64,000 nucleotides of DNA, taken from the NCBI GenBank assembly GCA_019914945.1, contig CM034106.1, forward strand, positions 11,408,501-11,472,500, read 5' to 3'. Shown piece by piece: positions 23,322 to 35,800 of this stretch. The notes beneath the pieces were generated by a model. The model was given only the letters and a program-made list of their open reading frames with translations, was not told the origin of the DNA and made no database searches. A program made the position numbers and the translations under genes. The DNA is from Typha latifolia (lineage: Eukaryota > Streptophyta > Magnoliopsida > Poales > Typhaceae). The stretch's first letter is position 1. Each line of letters starts with the position of its first letter.

Positions 23322-24780
23322 ATGGATTCCCATCCGAGAACCCTCCAAAGGCCATCACGAAGGCTTAGTAACAGTGAACGCAGCGATAGCCACCGAATGT
23401 TCCGAAAATACTTCTCTGATGGTGGCTTTCAAGAGGTTGTCTTTCTCTTCCCTCCCCATTCTTCATCTATCTTGGTTACTCTTCTTTGCTCCACTTGTCG
23501 ATTTCTTGAATTGGGCTTTTGATGTTTAGGCCGAATGGAGTACCGCCGCCGACGAAGCTTTGAAGCGGTGCCTCGCGGAGACGGAGGTGATGGCGGCCAA
23601 ATGCGCCAGGGCGGACGAGGACGTGGCGGTGCGTCCCAGATCCTACGCGGTTGCAGCCAAGAATTATATGGAAGGCTCGACGGTATGATAATAGAATGAT
23701 TTCAAGATTATATTTTGGTTGCTTTCGCAAAGTTTGTGTCTTGATGGTTTCTTCTGCCTTGATTCTGGAAGACCCAAGAATCGATCTTTCATCTGGCAGA
23801 TGGCTTGAGGATTCTCTTGGATAAATGCCGGGTTTGTGTTCTTTTTTGAATATTTAGGGTTCTGTTAATAATTGTGATGTCTAATTTTTCTGATGTGATT
23901 GGATTAGGTAGAAGCAAGCCTAAATGCTAAAGCTTTGAAAAACTGCATTGAGGAGAAGAAGGATGCGGAGGACGATCGGGATGAGATTACACAAGATTAT
24001 GAGGACATGCTGTATCAAAATGGAGATCTCGATGTGGAAGTAAGGAATAAAAGATCTCTGTGAACATTACTTCTTTATTTCTTTGTTTTATCGCATTATA
24101 CTTGAATAATTGAAAGATTGATCATCTGGAACACTATCTTGAGATTGCCATTTTGGGTTTGTGTGATCATGCCTGAGTACAAGGATGAAACGATTTGAGA
24201 TATCAAATGTTGTAAAAGATATGCAACTTGAATCAAGAAGGTTTCTAAAACAATTTGTGGGTTACATAGATCATGGTCCAACATCACTAGCTCGGCATGG
24301 CAGGAAAGGAATATCGCTGAATTAATGGATCATCCAAGGCACATCAGAATAGTATAGGGCAGAAGAAGCAGTAGGAATATTAGTCCAAGTCCTATTGTAG
24401 GATACACATCATATTTTGGGAAAATGTATCTACAATGCCTAGAACATTTATTTATTGAAGATGATAAAATGATAAATGAATAATTATGCATTTTTGCCAA
24501 ATGGTGATTTTGACATTCTTGAGTTGATGTATTGGATTCTCAGAATAAAGAGTTGGAGAAGTCAAATAAGTTTCTACAAGAAAATCTTCAGGAAGCCGAA
24601 CAGAAGGTCAGTGGATATAAGAATCCGTGTTGCATCATCTTACCACTCATGAATCAATACATTTGTATTTTCAAGGTCAAGGAACTGATTCAAACAAGAA
24701 AGATATTGGATGAAGAGAACAAATGTTTGAAGATGCAATTAAGCAGGGAAAGACACCAGCAGTGCTCCGTCAGCAAGTAA
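23322..24780 (+). CDS. Coiled-coil cluster gene E (most divergent copy)
   Basis: Member of the unknown family. Exons: 23322-23435, 23530-23682, 23772-23831, 23908-24039, 24544-24606, 24676-24780, all phase 0, 208 aa. The N terminus MDSHPRTLQRPSRRLS is only loosely like the other copies. Exon 2 has LKRCLAETEVMAAKCARADE, matching LRRCLAEVEMEAALAK in copy B. Exon 4 is 44 codons, about 21 fewer than in A, B and D, keeping LKNCIEEKKDAEDDRDE and QNGDLDVE. Exons 5 and 6 keep ELEKSNKFLQENLQEAEQK and TRKILDEENKCLKMQL. The fourth intron (24040-24543) is much longer than in the other copies. The 3'-UTR donor GAG|GTGAGT is about 21 bases past the stop; the matching acceptor is before 25551. Confidence 0.7.
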
Positions 24781-26280
24781 TCGGCATGTTGGTCTACTGA
24801 GGTGAGTTTTAGCATCTTCTTTAAGTATCTAAGCAGCGATCTTCTGAATTCTGGGAATATGATTAGAAATTTGTCACCTTCATGAAATATTTAAGTTCTT
24901 TCCCTGTGCTCAAGTACATATATGAATGGGAATTTTCAATTAGAATTGCAGATGGGTAACCGAACAATTAGGGAGAAGTATCACATGACAATAAAGGTTG
25001 CTAAATGCATAGACTTACTGGATTTCTATTGTGACAACTCTTCAGATACAACTGGCATTTATTGTTTGTCTGGCACTTCGCATAAGTCCTTGTTGGCTCT
25101 ATGAGATGCCAGCAGGTAGAACATATCAGTGTAATTTCATTACACTGGTTTCATTGTGCTGCAAAGCTTCAGTATCTCATTTGCAGATCAGTGTAATATC
25201 ATTTGCGGGTCCTCAGAAAGGTGACAGATTGATATTTGATGCACTATAGTCCACAGAGTAAGGTTGAAGTGTCCCAGTGTACATGAACACGTGAGTGCTT
25301 TTTTACGTGTACCCAAGAGCTAAGATATATATCCATGGAAAAAGAAATGCCAATTGATTGCCCTTCAGTAGTTGTACTTGAACTTGGAAGAAATTTGCTT
25401 TGCTTGACCATGCACCAGCTGATGAACCTGCATCTTCACTAATTTAGCTTAATTACAGCTCGGACGGCTACTATTTTCCTCATCTATTGATATTCTTGCT
25501 TGATCTATTGATTAACCCATTTATTAATTCCAAGCCTTCAACTCATGTAGGAAAAATGAAACCAAGCATCAAAGGAGTAGCACTCCCAAAGAAAAGCAAG
25601 CACCCAGTATAAAAACTGACAGCAAATATACCTTTCTGTAACTAACTCTTTTTCTGAATCAATTGATACTTGAATGATTCTTGTATGCTGCAGGTTCCTT
25701 TTGATTCACTTGTAATTAGAAACTCTTGTCGAAGAACTAGAAAGAACTCAACTGAATATACTTAAAGGTTTGGATAGCAATTTCCTTGTGTCTTTTTGTA
25801 AATCCCTTTGAGTTGGTTGGAAGATCAGAACACTCGTAGCTCTTGAGACTACTTCTTGATACAATAACAAAGTTGATCGTGATTGACTAATCTGCCATTT
25901 AACCTATATTAATTTACTAGAAAACCATTAAATATGACGTAATATTCCATAGAAGGATCATGCTATGTCAAATTTTAGTTAATTTAACAAAAAAAAAAGG
26001 GATCACAAGACATAGAACACAATAAAATAAAATAAAAATACAAAGGGAAAATCTGATCGAAATCATACTGTGTGGTCGCCCAGTTTCCCCGAGGAGGATA
26101 TTTTTTTTTTGGTTATAACTTGCCTTTTGCGATAAGAAACGACCTTGATACGTGGGTGGAGATTCTGATATGGTAATCACCGTAGTATTAAATTAGAGTT
26201 CCTAATAAATCAAAGAAAAGGGTTTCTGCTACAATTATAAATATATAAGCCATTAGCATAAGCACACAATTAAATTAAAG
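24781..26280. other. Copy E 3' UTR (with intron) and F-box gene upstream region
   Basis: The 3'-UTR intron of copy E would run from 24802 to 25550. The shared exon at 25551 begins GAAAAATGAAACCAAGCATC. Short open frames inside the intron have no recognisable content. TATAAAT at 26236-26242 lies only about 40 bases before the F-box ATG, so either the leader is very short or another promoter is used. Confidence 0.5.
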
Positions 26281-27510
26281 ATGGATTCTTCTGGCTGCAC
26301 CGACCTCTCCTCCGATGTGCTCTCCCTTATCTCCACCTTCCTCACCAACAACTCCGCCTACATCCGATTCCGATCAGTCTGCGCACAATGGCGCCGCGCT
26401 GCCGCGCCGGAACCCCGTCATCTCCCTCCCCAGCTCCCTCTCCTCCTCCTCGACGGCGTTCGGGTCTTGGGTCCATCAACCAAAACTTGGGAGCACAACA
26501 CCCAACTACTACGCGGTATATATAAGCCCTTGTTAGAAATGTTTGTATACTATGATTAAGAAGAATTCTTATTCCAGTGAGATGAGATTTACTGCTTTTC
26601 TTTTTCCCTATTATTTGCAGAAACGGAGGGCAGACGTTGCTACGCCTCCTCCCACGGCTGGTTAGTTTTAGACGGCGAAGATCGCGACGTCGTCCTCTTC
26701 AACCCGATAACCAGAAACAAGATTTCCCTCCCGCCGTTGACTTCGCTACCATTCGTCCTAAATCACATCGTATCAGGAGTTGACCAACGCTACGTTATTC
26801 ACGGCGGCTCCACGTTGACCGGCACACAGATGCGCGATTACGCGATAAAAAAGATCGTCTTGTCGTCGAACCCGAACCCCAGCTCAGCCGACAACTGCGT
26901 CGCCATGGCCATCATGAAGTCAACGTGCTCAACGATTGGGTTTTGCAGAGGGGGGGATACGACTTGGATAACGACTGATATTAGAGCTTACGTGTGGGAT
27001 ATCTGTCACTCCGACGGCTTGTTCTATTCCTTGGATAACTCTCCCAGAATAACCGTTTGGGACGATAAGTCTCCAACTTCAATAGCAACGTTTGCGTTGG
27101 GTAGGATTCTTGGATCGCTGAACGCAGTGCTCGAACGCTACTTGGTTGGGACGAGCGATGGGCTTCTGATGGTCATAAGATGCGTATGTTATAACTACTA
27201 CGGTGTAAGAACTACATGTTTCAAGGTATACAAGGTTGACTTTGACTCCACCGGAGCGGGAATACCGAGGCAGATGAAGATGTTGGGCAATCGAGCTTTG
27301 TTCGTCGGCGGTCATAATTCTTTATCTATGCCATCGACCCAAGGATTCCCAAGGGAGAATGGCATCTACTTCGTGGATTACTATAATGGCAAGCATTACA
27401 TGAAGGTGTACAACTTAGCTGATGGCAATGTTGAGATCTTGGCTGAGGTTGATAGATACAAGCATGCATCCCCACCCACTGCCATTTGGTTTACTCCCAG
27501 CTTAAGCTAG
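26281..27510 (+). CDS. F-box protein with DUF295 (KIB-type) domain
   Basis: Likely substrate-recognition subunit of an SCF ubiquitin ligase. Two exons, 26281-26515 and 26621-27510, join through a split Glu codon to 374 aa. Residues about 7-45 form the F-box: DLSSDVLSLISTFLTNN, then YIRFRSVCAQWRRAA, followed by HLPPQLPLLLL, the usual DUF295-family lead-in. The second exon carries CYASSHGWLVLDG and VVLFNPITRNKISLPPL, then DUF295 repeats ending GIYFVDYYNGKHYMKVYNLADG and AIWFTPSL. The single intron after the lead-in is common in this family. DUF295 F-box genes are numerous and fast-evolving in plants. The target is unknown. Confidence 0.9.
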
Positions 27511-29029
27511 ATGGCATTTGTTCATTGGCTAACAAAGTGCTCCACGAGCTCTCGAGATCAACAATCTCTGTCCATCCACCACTCTTGAAGAGTGTACTTT
27601 GAGTCTTTGATACTACCTGCTTGTGATTGTACCATTAACACCTACTCCTCTGCTACTGTTAGTCAAACAGTAGTAAAATAACGCAATAATCTGAATTAAT
27701 TATATTTAACTCTCGAAGTTTTTTCTATTTTTACACAGATCTTTATTCTAGTTTTTTTTTTTGGACATATTATGCAGAAAGAGAATCTGAAATGTTTTAC
27801 ATAGTTAAAAGGGTCAAATGGCTCAAAAATACTACTTTAGATAACTAATTAATCTAAAACTTACAAATAGTACTAGATAAATATGAAATTAATATCCTAT
27901 ACTTTATGTTATTATTGTCACCTCATCCAAATAGTGTTTTGTTTATATTGAAAAGTAATATCATTGAACATCATTTTCTAAATCAACTATTAGAAAGTGG
28001 CTACGTAAAAATGTATTTAATGTAATCATCCAATAATGTAGTCTTCCATCTTCAAAATCACCGGATACATAATGTTCAACGATTATAGCGGTGAATACTT
28101 GACTCAATCATAATTATAAAAACATAATATATAGAATAAATTATCGTTAACGATTAAGAATTAGTGAGAGACAAATTCAGGTTTCCCATTAAACTGATAC
28201 TAATAAATTAGCTATTACATATATCAATGCACACGTGTATCACCAGATCACGTTAAGAATATAGAATTTGTGTTATTCTCTTCAAAGAATCAACAAGTAA
28301 ATTGGTTTTTGTCAATATTATCTTTCTTGACTAGTTCTAGGATGAGATATTTTTAACTTACTATTTTTCTTCTCTAAAATATTCTTATAGCTCGAAGTAG
28401 AAAATTTGACAGTATTCACTTATGAGCTTATTGAAGTAAAGAAAAGATATTTCTTAACAAATATACCTAAAAAGATAAGGTTAAACTTGACTGAGTGAAA
28501 CGACGAGTTAGAGAAGAGAGAGAGAGAGAGAGAGTTATAAATATGTACACAATCATGACTTGAATAACACAAAAAGGAGATTTTTAAATAAAATTTCCGT
28601 AAATTTAAATCACTTAAAACTTGAGAGTGTTCCCACAGCGTCATGTTGTTAAATTTACTTTTCTACCCATGAGGATTATATGAAGGGAGAATTTCTAGTT
28701 ATGAATGCTACTTTTCTACGATTCTTAAGAATAAATTTTAGTAATCAAGTGGCAGGGGGCGAAAATGAACCGCTAATATGATCTCCAAACTTATTACTTA
28801 ATATAAAAGAAATCAATTAATAAGACAAGCGAGATCAACTACACCATTAATCAAACTTTTCCACGGGACATGGGACCCATACAACGTGGATAATAAAAAC
28901 ACGACCAAAGCTCCTGAATCCCCAATTCGAAATCTATTTCTTCCTCTCTTCCTCCCTATTCCCAAATCAAATCCCACACTTCCAATTCTTCTCTCCCTTC
29001 CTTCCTTCCTTCCTTCAGGAATCGCCGCC
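27511..29029. other. Intergenic region between F-box and AVT3-like genes
   Basis: AT-rich, no supported gene; a GA run lies at about 28517-28535. TATAAAA at 28802-28808 is a candidate TATA box about 220 bases upstream of ATG 29030. The leader contains pyrimidine-rich CTTCCTTCC repeats. Confidence 0.5.
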
Positions 29030-30280
29030 ATGGTGTTCGACAAAATGGCGAGCTCGTCCGCCTCAGATTTGGACGCCTCGGAATCGAGTCCTCTCCTCCC
29101 TCTCCATCCGTCTTCCTCCTCCCACCTATCCTCCCAGCCCAAGACCTTCGCCAACGTCTTCATCGCCATCGTCGGCGCCGGCGTCCTAGGACTCCCCTAC
29201 ACCTTCATGCGTACCGGATGGTTAGCCGGCTCTATCGTCCTCCTCCTCGTCGCCGCCCTCACCTTCCACTGCATGATGCTCCTCGTCGTCACCCGCCGCC
29301 GCCTCGACTGCAAGATCTCTTCATTCGGCGATCTCGGGTTTGCCGTCTCCGGCCGCCTCGGCCGCCTCGCCGTCGACTCCATGATCGTGCTCAGCCAAAC
29401 CGGGTTCTGCGTCGGGTACCTCATCTTTATCTCCAATTCCCTCGCCCACCTCTTCCCCATCAAGAACACCGCCTTGTCCCCGAAGGCTATCTACATCCTG
29501 GTCATGATGCCGTTCCAACTGGGTCTCAATTCGATCAAAACCCTCACCCTCCTGGCGCCGCTGAGTTTATTCGCCGACGTCGTCGACCTCGGCGCCATGG
29601 GAGTCGTCCTCGGCCAGGACGTGTCCATCTACCTCGAAAACCATACCCAAGTCCGCGCCTTTGGGAGCCCTTCTATCCTCCTCTATGGCATCGGCGTCGC
29701 CGTCTACGCCTTCGAAGGGATCGGAATGGTCCTCCCATTAGAATCCGAGGCCGCCGACAAAACCAAGTTCTCAGGCACCCTTGGGCTTTCCATGATCTTT
29801 ATTGGCATCATGTATGGGCTCTTCGGTGCCATGGGCTACTTCGCCTTCGGCGACGACACCCGCGACATCATCACCACCAACTTCGGCACCGGGCTTCTCA
29901 CCATCATCGTCCAAATCGGTCTCTGTGTCAACCTCTTCTTCACCATGCCCGTCATGATGAATCCTGTCTACGAGGTGTTCGAGAGATGGGTCTGTGGGAA
30001 AACGTACTGTTGGTGGTTGAGGTGGGCATTGGTGATCGCCGTGAGTTTGGTGGCGATGTTGGTGCCCAACTTCGCCGACTTCCTCTCTTTGGTTGGTAGT
30101 AGTGTTTGTGTGGTGCTTGGTTTCGTACTCCCTTCGTTGTTCCACCTCAAGGTGTTCGGTGCCGAGATGGGGTGGTTCACGGCGATTTGCGATGCCGTGA
30201 TCATCGTGCTGGGTGTCCTCCTTGCGATCTCCGGGACGTGGTCGTCGCTGATGGAGATCTTCTACTCCGTAAAGGTGTGA
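29030..30280 (+). CDS. AVT3: Vacuolar amino-acid transporter, AVT3 type (AAAP family)
   Basis: Member of the amino acid/auxin permease family and closest to Arabidopsis AVT3A-C, which export neutral amino acids from the vacuole. Single exon, 416 aa. The N terminus is Ser-rich and ends at LSSQPKTFANVFIAIVGAGVLGLPYTFMRTGW, of which TFANVFIAIVGAGVLGLPY is the first membrane segment. Further family blocks are SFGDLGFAVSGRLGR, GFCVGYLIF, FQLGLNSIKTLTLLAPLS, YAFEGIGMVLPLESE, NLFFTMPVMMNPVYEV and VPNFADFLSLVGSS. Ten to eleven hydrophobic helices are visible. The upstream frame is open to 28886, but GCCGCCATGGTG at 29030 is a good start context and matches the usual AVT3 beginning. The sequence is intronless and strongly GC-rich at third positions, unlike most neighbours. 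Confidence 0.93.
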   Translation: MVFDKMASSSASDLDASESSPLLPLHPSSSSHLSSQPKTFANVFIAIVGAGVLGLPYTFMRTGWLAGSIVLLLVAALTFHCMMLLVVTRRRLDCKISSFGDLGFAVSGRLGRLAVDSMIVLSQTGFCVGYLIFISNSLAHLFPIKNTALSPKAIYILVMMPFQLGLNSIKTLTLLAPLSLFADVVDLGAMGVVLGQDVSIYLENHTQVRAFGSPSILLYGIGVAVYAFEGIGMVLPLESEAADKTKFSGTLGLSMIFIGIMYGLFGAMGYFAFGDDTRDIITTNFGTGLLTIIVQIGLCVNLFFTMPVMMNPVYEVFERWVCGKTYCWWLRWALVIAVSLVAMLVPNFADFLSLVGSSVCVVLGFVLPSLFHLKVFGAEMGWFTAICDAVIIVLGVLLAISGTWSSLMEIFYSVKV

Positions 30281-31709
30281 ACTTTTTATTTCACTCCTCT
30301 TTCTTATGCTAAGGATAAGGTATTAGTTGAATAGAAGAAAAGAGACCACCCACCCAAACTGTTGTGTAAACTGCTCGTATCTTCTATCTCGTGTTTGAGC
30401 TGGTCATGTGTTGTTTGTATTCTACTTTGGATGATCAAAATAAAAGAAAATGACAAGTGGGATTTGATAAAAGATGAGAATTGCCTATTGGGTGTAGACA
30501 ATTAGCATAGATGTGGTTCAGATTGCAAGATGCCTTGCTGTTTGGAGATATTGTTGCAACTAGTGAAATGATTATGAAAGCAATGCCTTCAGCTAGTCTG
30601 AGAGGAAATCTAAATATATGTACAAGACTCAAGATTAAGGTAACTTTTTATCCTCATTATTAGAGATGCATGTCTTCAAGACTCGAATTTTTTTATCCTT
30701 TTCGAGATAAATATTGCTATTTTGCAATTTCAGACCACTTGGTAGTGTGGAATATATAATGAGACAAACAAAGATGGTGAAGCTATCAGCTTTTGCATCC
30801 TCTGCGTTTTTATTTCACATTTTTCTTGTGGACAGCATCCCTTCCTCATAGCGATAGCTTGCTTTTAGTATTTGGAGTTTTGTTGCCCACGTAATTGAAG
30901 TCAAAATGAGTACCGTAGAATGCTGATAGTCAATGATAAGAGGGAACATGGAAATGACGTAGAAGTATCAACCAGTATATCTTGTTCACCAACGATCACA
31001 ATTTTATTTTAACTTTTTCTTTTTATGAATTTATTGAAGTTAACTCAATGAATTGAGACCCAATTTTCTACTGGGGGACGAATCTCTGTCTCAAAATAAA
31101 TAAATAACATCTGTCTCAATCAATATAAAGTAATGTGTAAAATAAAACAAAACAGATGATAAAGACGCCATGGGAAAAATGCATGCATATTATTCAGCGA
31201 TCGACTCGGTGCAATGCATCAAAAGGCATGTCATACATTTTACCTACAGGAAGATCTGGGAGGAGAAAGTAATCTAGAGCACAATCTACCACAAGACAAA
31301 TGGGAAAAATACATCAAATTTTAATTTCTTACAATCTCTTGTACCCCCAGATTTGCACACGTGGCAAACAAAGTTCTACTTCGATTTCTCAAATTTCCAC
31401 ATTGTTTTCAAGAAAAAGAGACAACTTCTTCTTGTCTAGATCACAAATAATAAATAATAATGACTTCAACAAGAATTGTAAGACAGCGCAGGTAATGAAA
31501 TTCATCGACTCTCCAAGAACAAGACGAAACGAAGGAAAACAAAGAAGAAAGAAATGCATACTACAAAATGTCCCCTTAACCGACCCCAAAACTCTCAGAT
31601 ATATGGCACACGAAATCAATCATCTTTAGCTGAAAATTCACAATCTTGTACAAAGGCATGAAGCAGAAAGATTCTGCACAGCTTCAAATCACCTAGACAG
31701 CGTCCAGCA
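30281..31709. other. Convergent intergenic region between AVT3-like and EH-domain genes
   Basis: No supported gene. An AATAAA at 30439-30444, about 160 bases after the AVT3 stop, is a candidate polyadenylation signal. The last few hundred bases before 31710 are probably the 3' UTR of the EH-domain gene. Confidence 0.5.
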
Positions 31710-32736
31710 TTAGAACCTTGGCGGAGAATGGCTTCCCGAAGATTTGAAAGGTCCGCTTGCGCCAAATGGATCAGCTTCATCAAAAGATTCAAATCCCCGA
31801 CTGTGTCCAAAATTTCTCGAGCTGTTGACAGAGTCAAACCTCGTAAGTTGCTCACCTCTGGAGCTGCTAATGGAGTCGAACTTTGAAAAATGCTGTTCTT
31901 GAGGGAAGAATCCACTGTCTTCTGTTCTGAAGGAATCAAATCTTCCAAAGTTGTTAAAAGAGTTGTCCTCATGACTTTCATTAAATTTTGGTGAGACTCC
32001 AGAGCTGAATAAAGGAGAACCTGGAACAGAATCCTCAAAGAATGGACTCTTCTTCTTCCCAAAGACACTACCTGCACTAGGAGAATCCACTCTAACTGGA
32101 TTTAGGCCGAAGTCTCCAGAGAAAGAATTCTGCATGCTTTGGTGATTAGCATCCTGCATAGAGATTAAATAAGACTAGCAAAAGAAAGATGGAATCAATC
32201 ACATCGAGAAACTGATGTTCTATATAACTTTACCTCTGCTTGTATTGTACTAGAACCCCAGACTGAATCAGCATCATCGAAGTTCCAGGAAGGATCATCA
32301 GCATACTTGTCGCCAGAAAGAGTAGATTCAGCACCAACATGATCCCTGTAAAAGAATAAAAATTGGAATATATCATCAAGAAGTATTGCTGAGTACTGCA
32401 AACCACATATGGGCATCCATAGTTGATAATATCACAAAAGAAAAGTTTGGTAGAGAATGACTTCAATGGAGAGGACAGAAACAAAATCTTTCAAAAAGAT
32501 GATACCAGTATAGTTGAACTGGCTCCTGAATTTCCTGAATAGAGAACGACTCCAAAACGGAAGTAGTGAAAGCAACAAATTATACACAAACTTCGAATCA
32601 TCACTGATAATATTGTCATCTTGGATGGAATTTTCAGGGAAGACAGATCAAGTTCTGCTGGTGATGTAATTTAATTAAAAGTGTTGACGAATGACACAAA
32701 TAGAAGATAAAAGCTTGTCAAGAACGGAATAACTTT

Positions 32737-32808
<72 letters not shown>

Positions 32809-35800
32809 AAACCATATTATGGATCTATAAAATCTTGTGTAACTTTCAGGCATAAGAATAATGAACTTGCTCCTTCATGAAATTCTTGACCAAAAAGTGT
32901 AGACACATATCATTACAGGAAGTTCCATGAATTGGAGAAACAAGAATTCATGTACCTGTGACTTCCTTTACTGCGGGGAGATATATCATGCATCCCAAAC
33001 TGCGACGAGTGAAATGGACTTTCCGTACTTCTTCCAGGACTATCAGGACTTCTTGCTGATTCTTCTTCACTATGTTCATAGGCTGTATAGTTTTCATTCA
33101 TTTGCTCACCAGTACTATAATGCTTTTCATTCTTGGTATCACCATTAGAAGATGCAACAGGAGAAAATCCGTCCATAGAGGCTCTATCATCCCAAACTGA
33201 CGAAGATCTCGCATTGTCATGAGAAACTATATTTTCAACTTCTGCATTCAGACCCTTTGCTAGAACGAATCCTGGAAGTGCATGCATGGCAGCGAAAAGG
33301 ACAATAATGAGATTCATGAGTATATTCAGGACAAAAAGAGTCCACTGCTAGAAGCAAGAAAATCTTGAAGAGAAAAGGTAAAGCTTCAAGCATTAAAAGA
33401 AAAACAGATATATGTTACACGTTTTACTGATATTAAGAATCACTTGCATAACATAGTGAATACTTATAAGTTCAAAGCCTTCAAAATTTAGACGACAGTA
33501 ATTGATGGAAACAAAAAAAATACAACAGTGAAACCAAATATGCAAGCCGAATTCTGTACTATTGATATTAAATTATTAGAAAAGAAGGTACAAGTTATCA
33601 TGACTCCTCCAAATTGGACTAAATACAGCAAGCATATTCGATAGGAAAGGGTCGCAGCTATCCAATGAATTGAAATATCCTTCCCCAGATGCATGTGCGT
33701 TGCACACACCAAATGACGTCATAAAGTAACAAGTATTTCCAGCTAGGAAGAGCTTTGTTTAAAACATATTACAGATAGAATCATGAGCAGATCACAGTAA
33801 ACTGAAAAGTTGAAAGCAGCCTGCTAGCAGAGAAATTGAACAATACATCAAAGGGGCAGGAAAATTTACCTTCATCTTCAAACTTGTCCCAGTTTTCATC
33901 CCAATCCGCTGCCCCTTCTTGAGCACCAGGTTGCCAACCTTAAGGAAAAAAAAAATAGAAAAGAAACTAGCTACTAAGAAACACTGAGCATAAAGTGAAT
34001 AGTAGAAAGCTACTCAGCTACTTGTTATCTAGCTTCAATATGCAACTGAGCCAGATTAAGCGCAATCATTGCTTCACATTTTATAAGCACATCAACTGCT
34101 AGTTATCTCAAGTTCACTTTTGGAACTATTTATCAACTGCATTCATCACTATGTATTGACTTCTCAAGGCAAAATTTTCACAATCATTAATTTCAATAAT
34201 AATATTTACTTAATAGGCGGAGAATAAGTAAGCAAGAAAGTGAAGAAATTGATTGCTCTAGAGTATATAGAAGATCAAGACAGTTCTTCTCAAAACTTGC
34301 ACTAGATTAACATTACGTGTCACCACAAACTATATAGAAGTCCAAGCAGAAGTACCAAATGGAAGCTCAATCGATGTAGTTGGCTTAACATGCAATCCAT
34401 AATGCTTGCAGCGTTCACCCAGAGCTTTCTCTAGCTCCTCCAGGTCATATTGAATTCGATCAGCACGAACCTGGAATGTACTCAAATCTTTTTAATTGCT
34501 CAGACATGAAAATGGTAGACCTAGCAGAGATAAAAGTTTACCTGAAGCAAACCATCAGCACTTCCACCTTGTTCCATTTTAACTATTGCATTTTGCAACT
34601 CAACTTTCCTCTCCTATAGATTCATCAGGTAAATCCAAAATCACAATATCATTAGTATAATCATTCACAAGAGAAAAGAAATTCAAGGACATGAAAAGGT
34701 ATCACTTTCACAGGATATCTTTTAATTAAAATGCTGAATATACCTGAACGTGACGAAATGTGGCCTCCTCAACTGCCAGTTTGGATGCTACCTCCCCTAC
34801 TTGCTTGTATTTCTCTTCATATTTTTTGCCTAATGATTCGACCTGACAATTCAATATTTTCTCAGCAGAGTTTGTTTAAAAGAATACAAAGACATCCATT
34901 ACAATGAAGGTGTCCAGGTATTTAAAGCTATGAGTATACTCTGGCAGAAGCACTCAGTTTCTAGTTGCTTCTAACTGATGTGTGAACTCTAGCCAGGTTT
35001 TATAAAGATCATCTGCAGTTGATATAAACTCTAAAGGAGCAAACAAGAAGGAAATAAAGCTGTTCAACATTGGGAGGAAATACTTGAAAGCCTTGTTAAT
35101 TTTAGTACACATCTGATTACAAAATAATTGCCAATAAAAATAAATTGAGACTGAAACAGGCCAAAGTTCAATTACCACACAAGTTCATCAGGTGAATTTT
35201 TTTTACTCCATAAACGTATAGAGAAATAATCTAAAGAGATTTTAGTAGAAAGAAATGAACAGAGGTACCATAAAATTGCAAATAAGCTGCAGTTCTGCAA
35301 TGATAAGTAACAGAATGTAGGTTGTGTTAATGCTATTAAGACAGGACACCTTTTCAAGCAAAGAGGATATTTGGTTTGCTGGTGCAGTTATTTTGTGGAA
35401 CATTGGATCATTCAACCTGACAAACTATTTGCAAACTAAAATTTTAAAAGACTCAATTTCAGCACATTAAATGTTCTAAAATTAAGCTAGTATATAGGGT
35501 ATCAAGATCAGGTACTACCATACTAGTGTGCCATGCTTCTCAACAAATCGATAATGTGGACACTACAATGGATAAGTTCTGGAAGTCCAAAATATTGGAG
35601 GAAGAACTATATTACCTCATGCCTGTCAGCAGATGCCCGCTCTGTGATCTCATTCAACCTGTTGTCACACCGACTTCTATAAAGCACCTAAAGGACAACA
35701 AATTACAGCATAAAATTAGCTACTAAAAAAGAAGGAAATAAGCATTCCAAGTAGTCAACAATATCCTACTTGACAGTTATTAATATTCGTACTTCTCTTA

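Noticed and set aside
24922..25249. Open frames downstream of copy E as a possible sixth cluster gene
   Set aside because: They lie within the inferred 3'-UTR intron and show neither the NGDL exon nor heptad segments.
29218..30099. 293-codon Arg/Pro/His-rich frame inside the AVT3-like gene
   Set aside because: Out-of-frame shadow created by GC-rich codon use; the other frame encodes a complete transporter.
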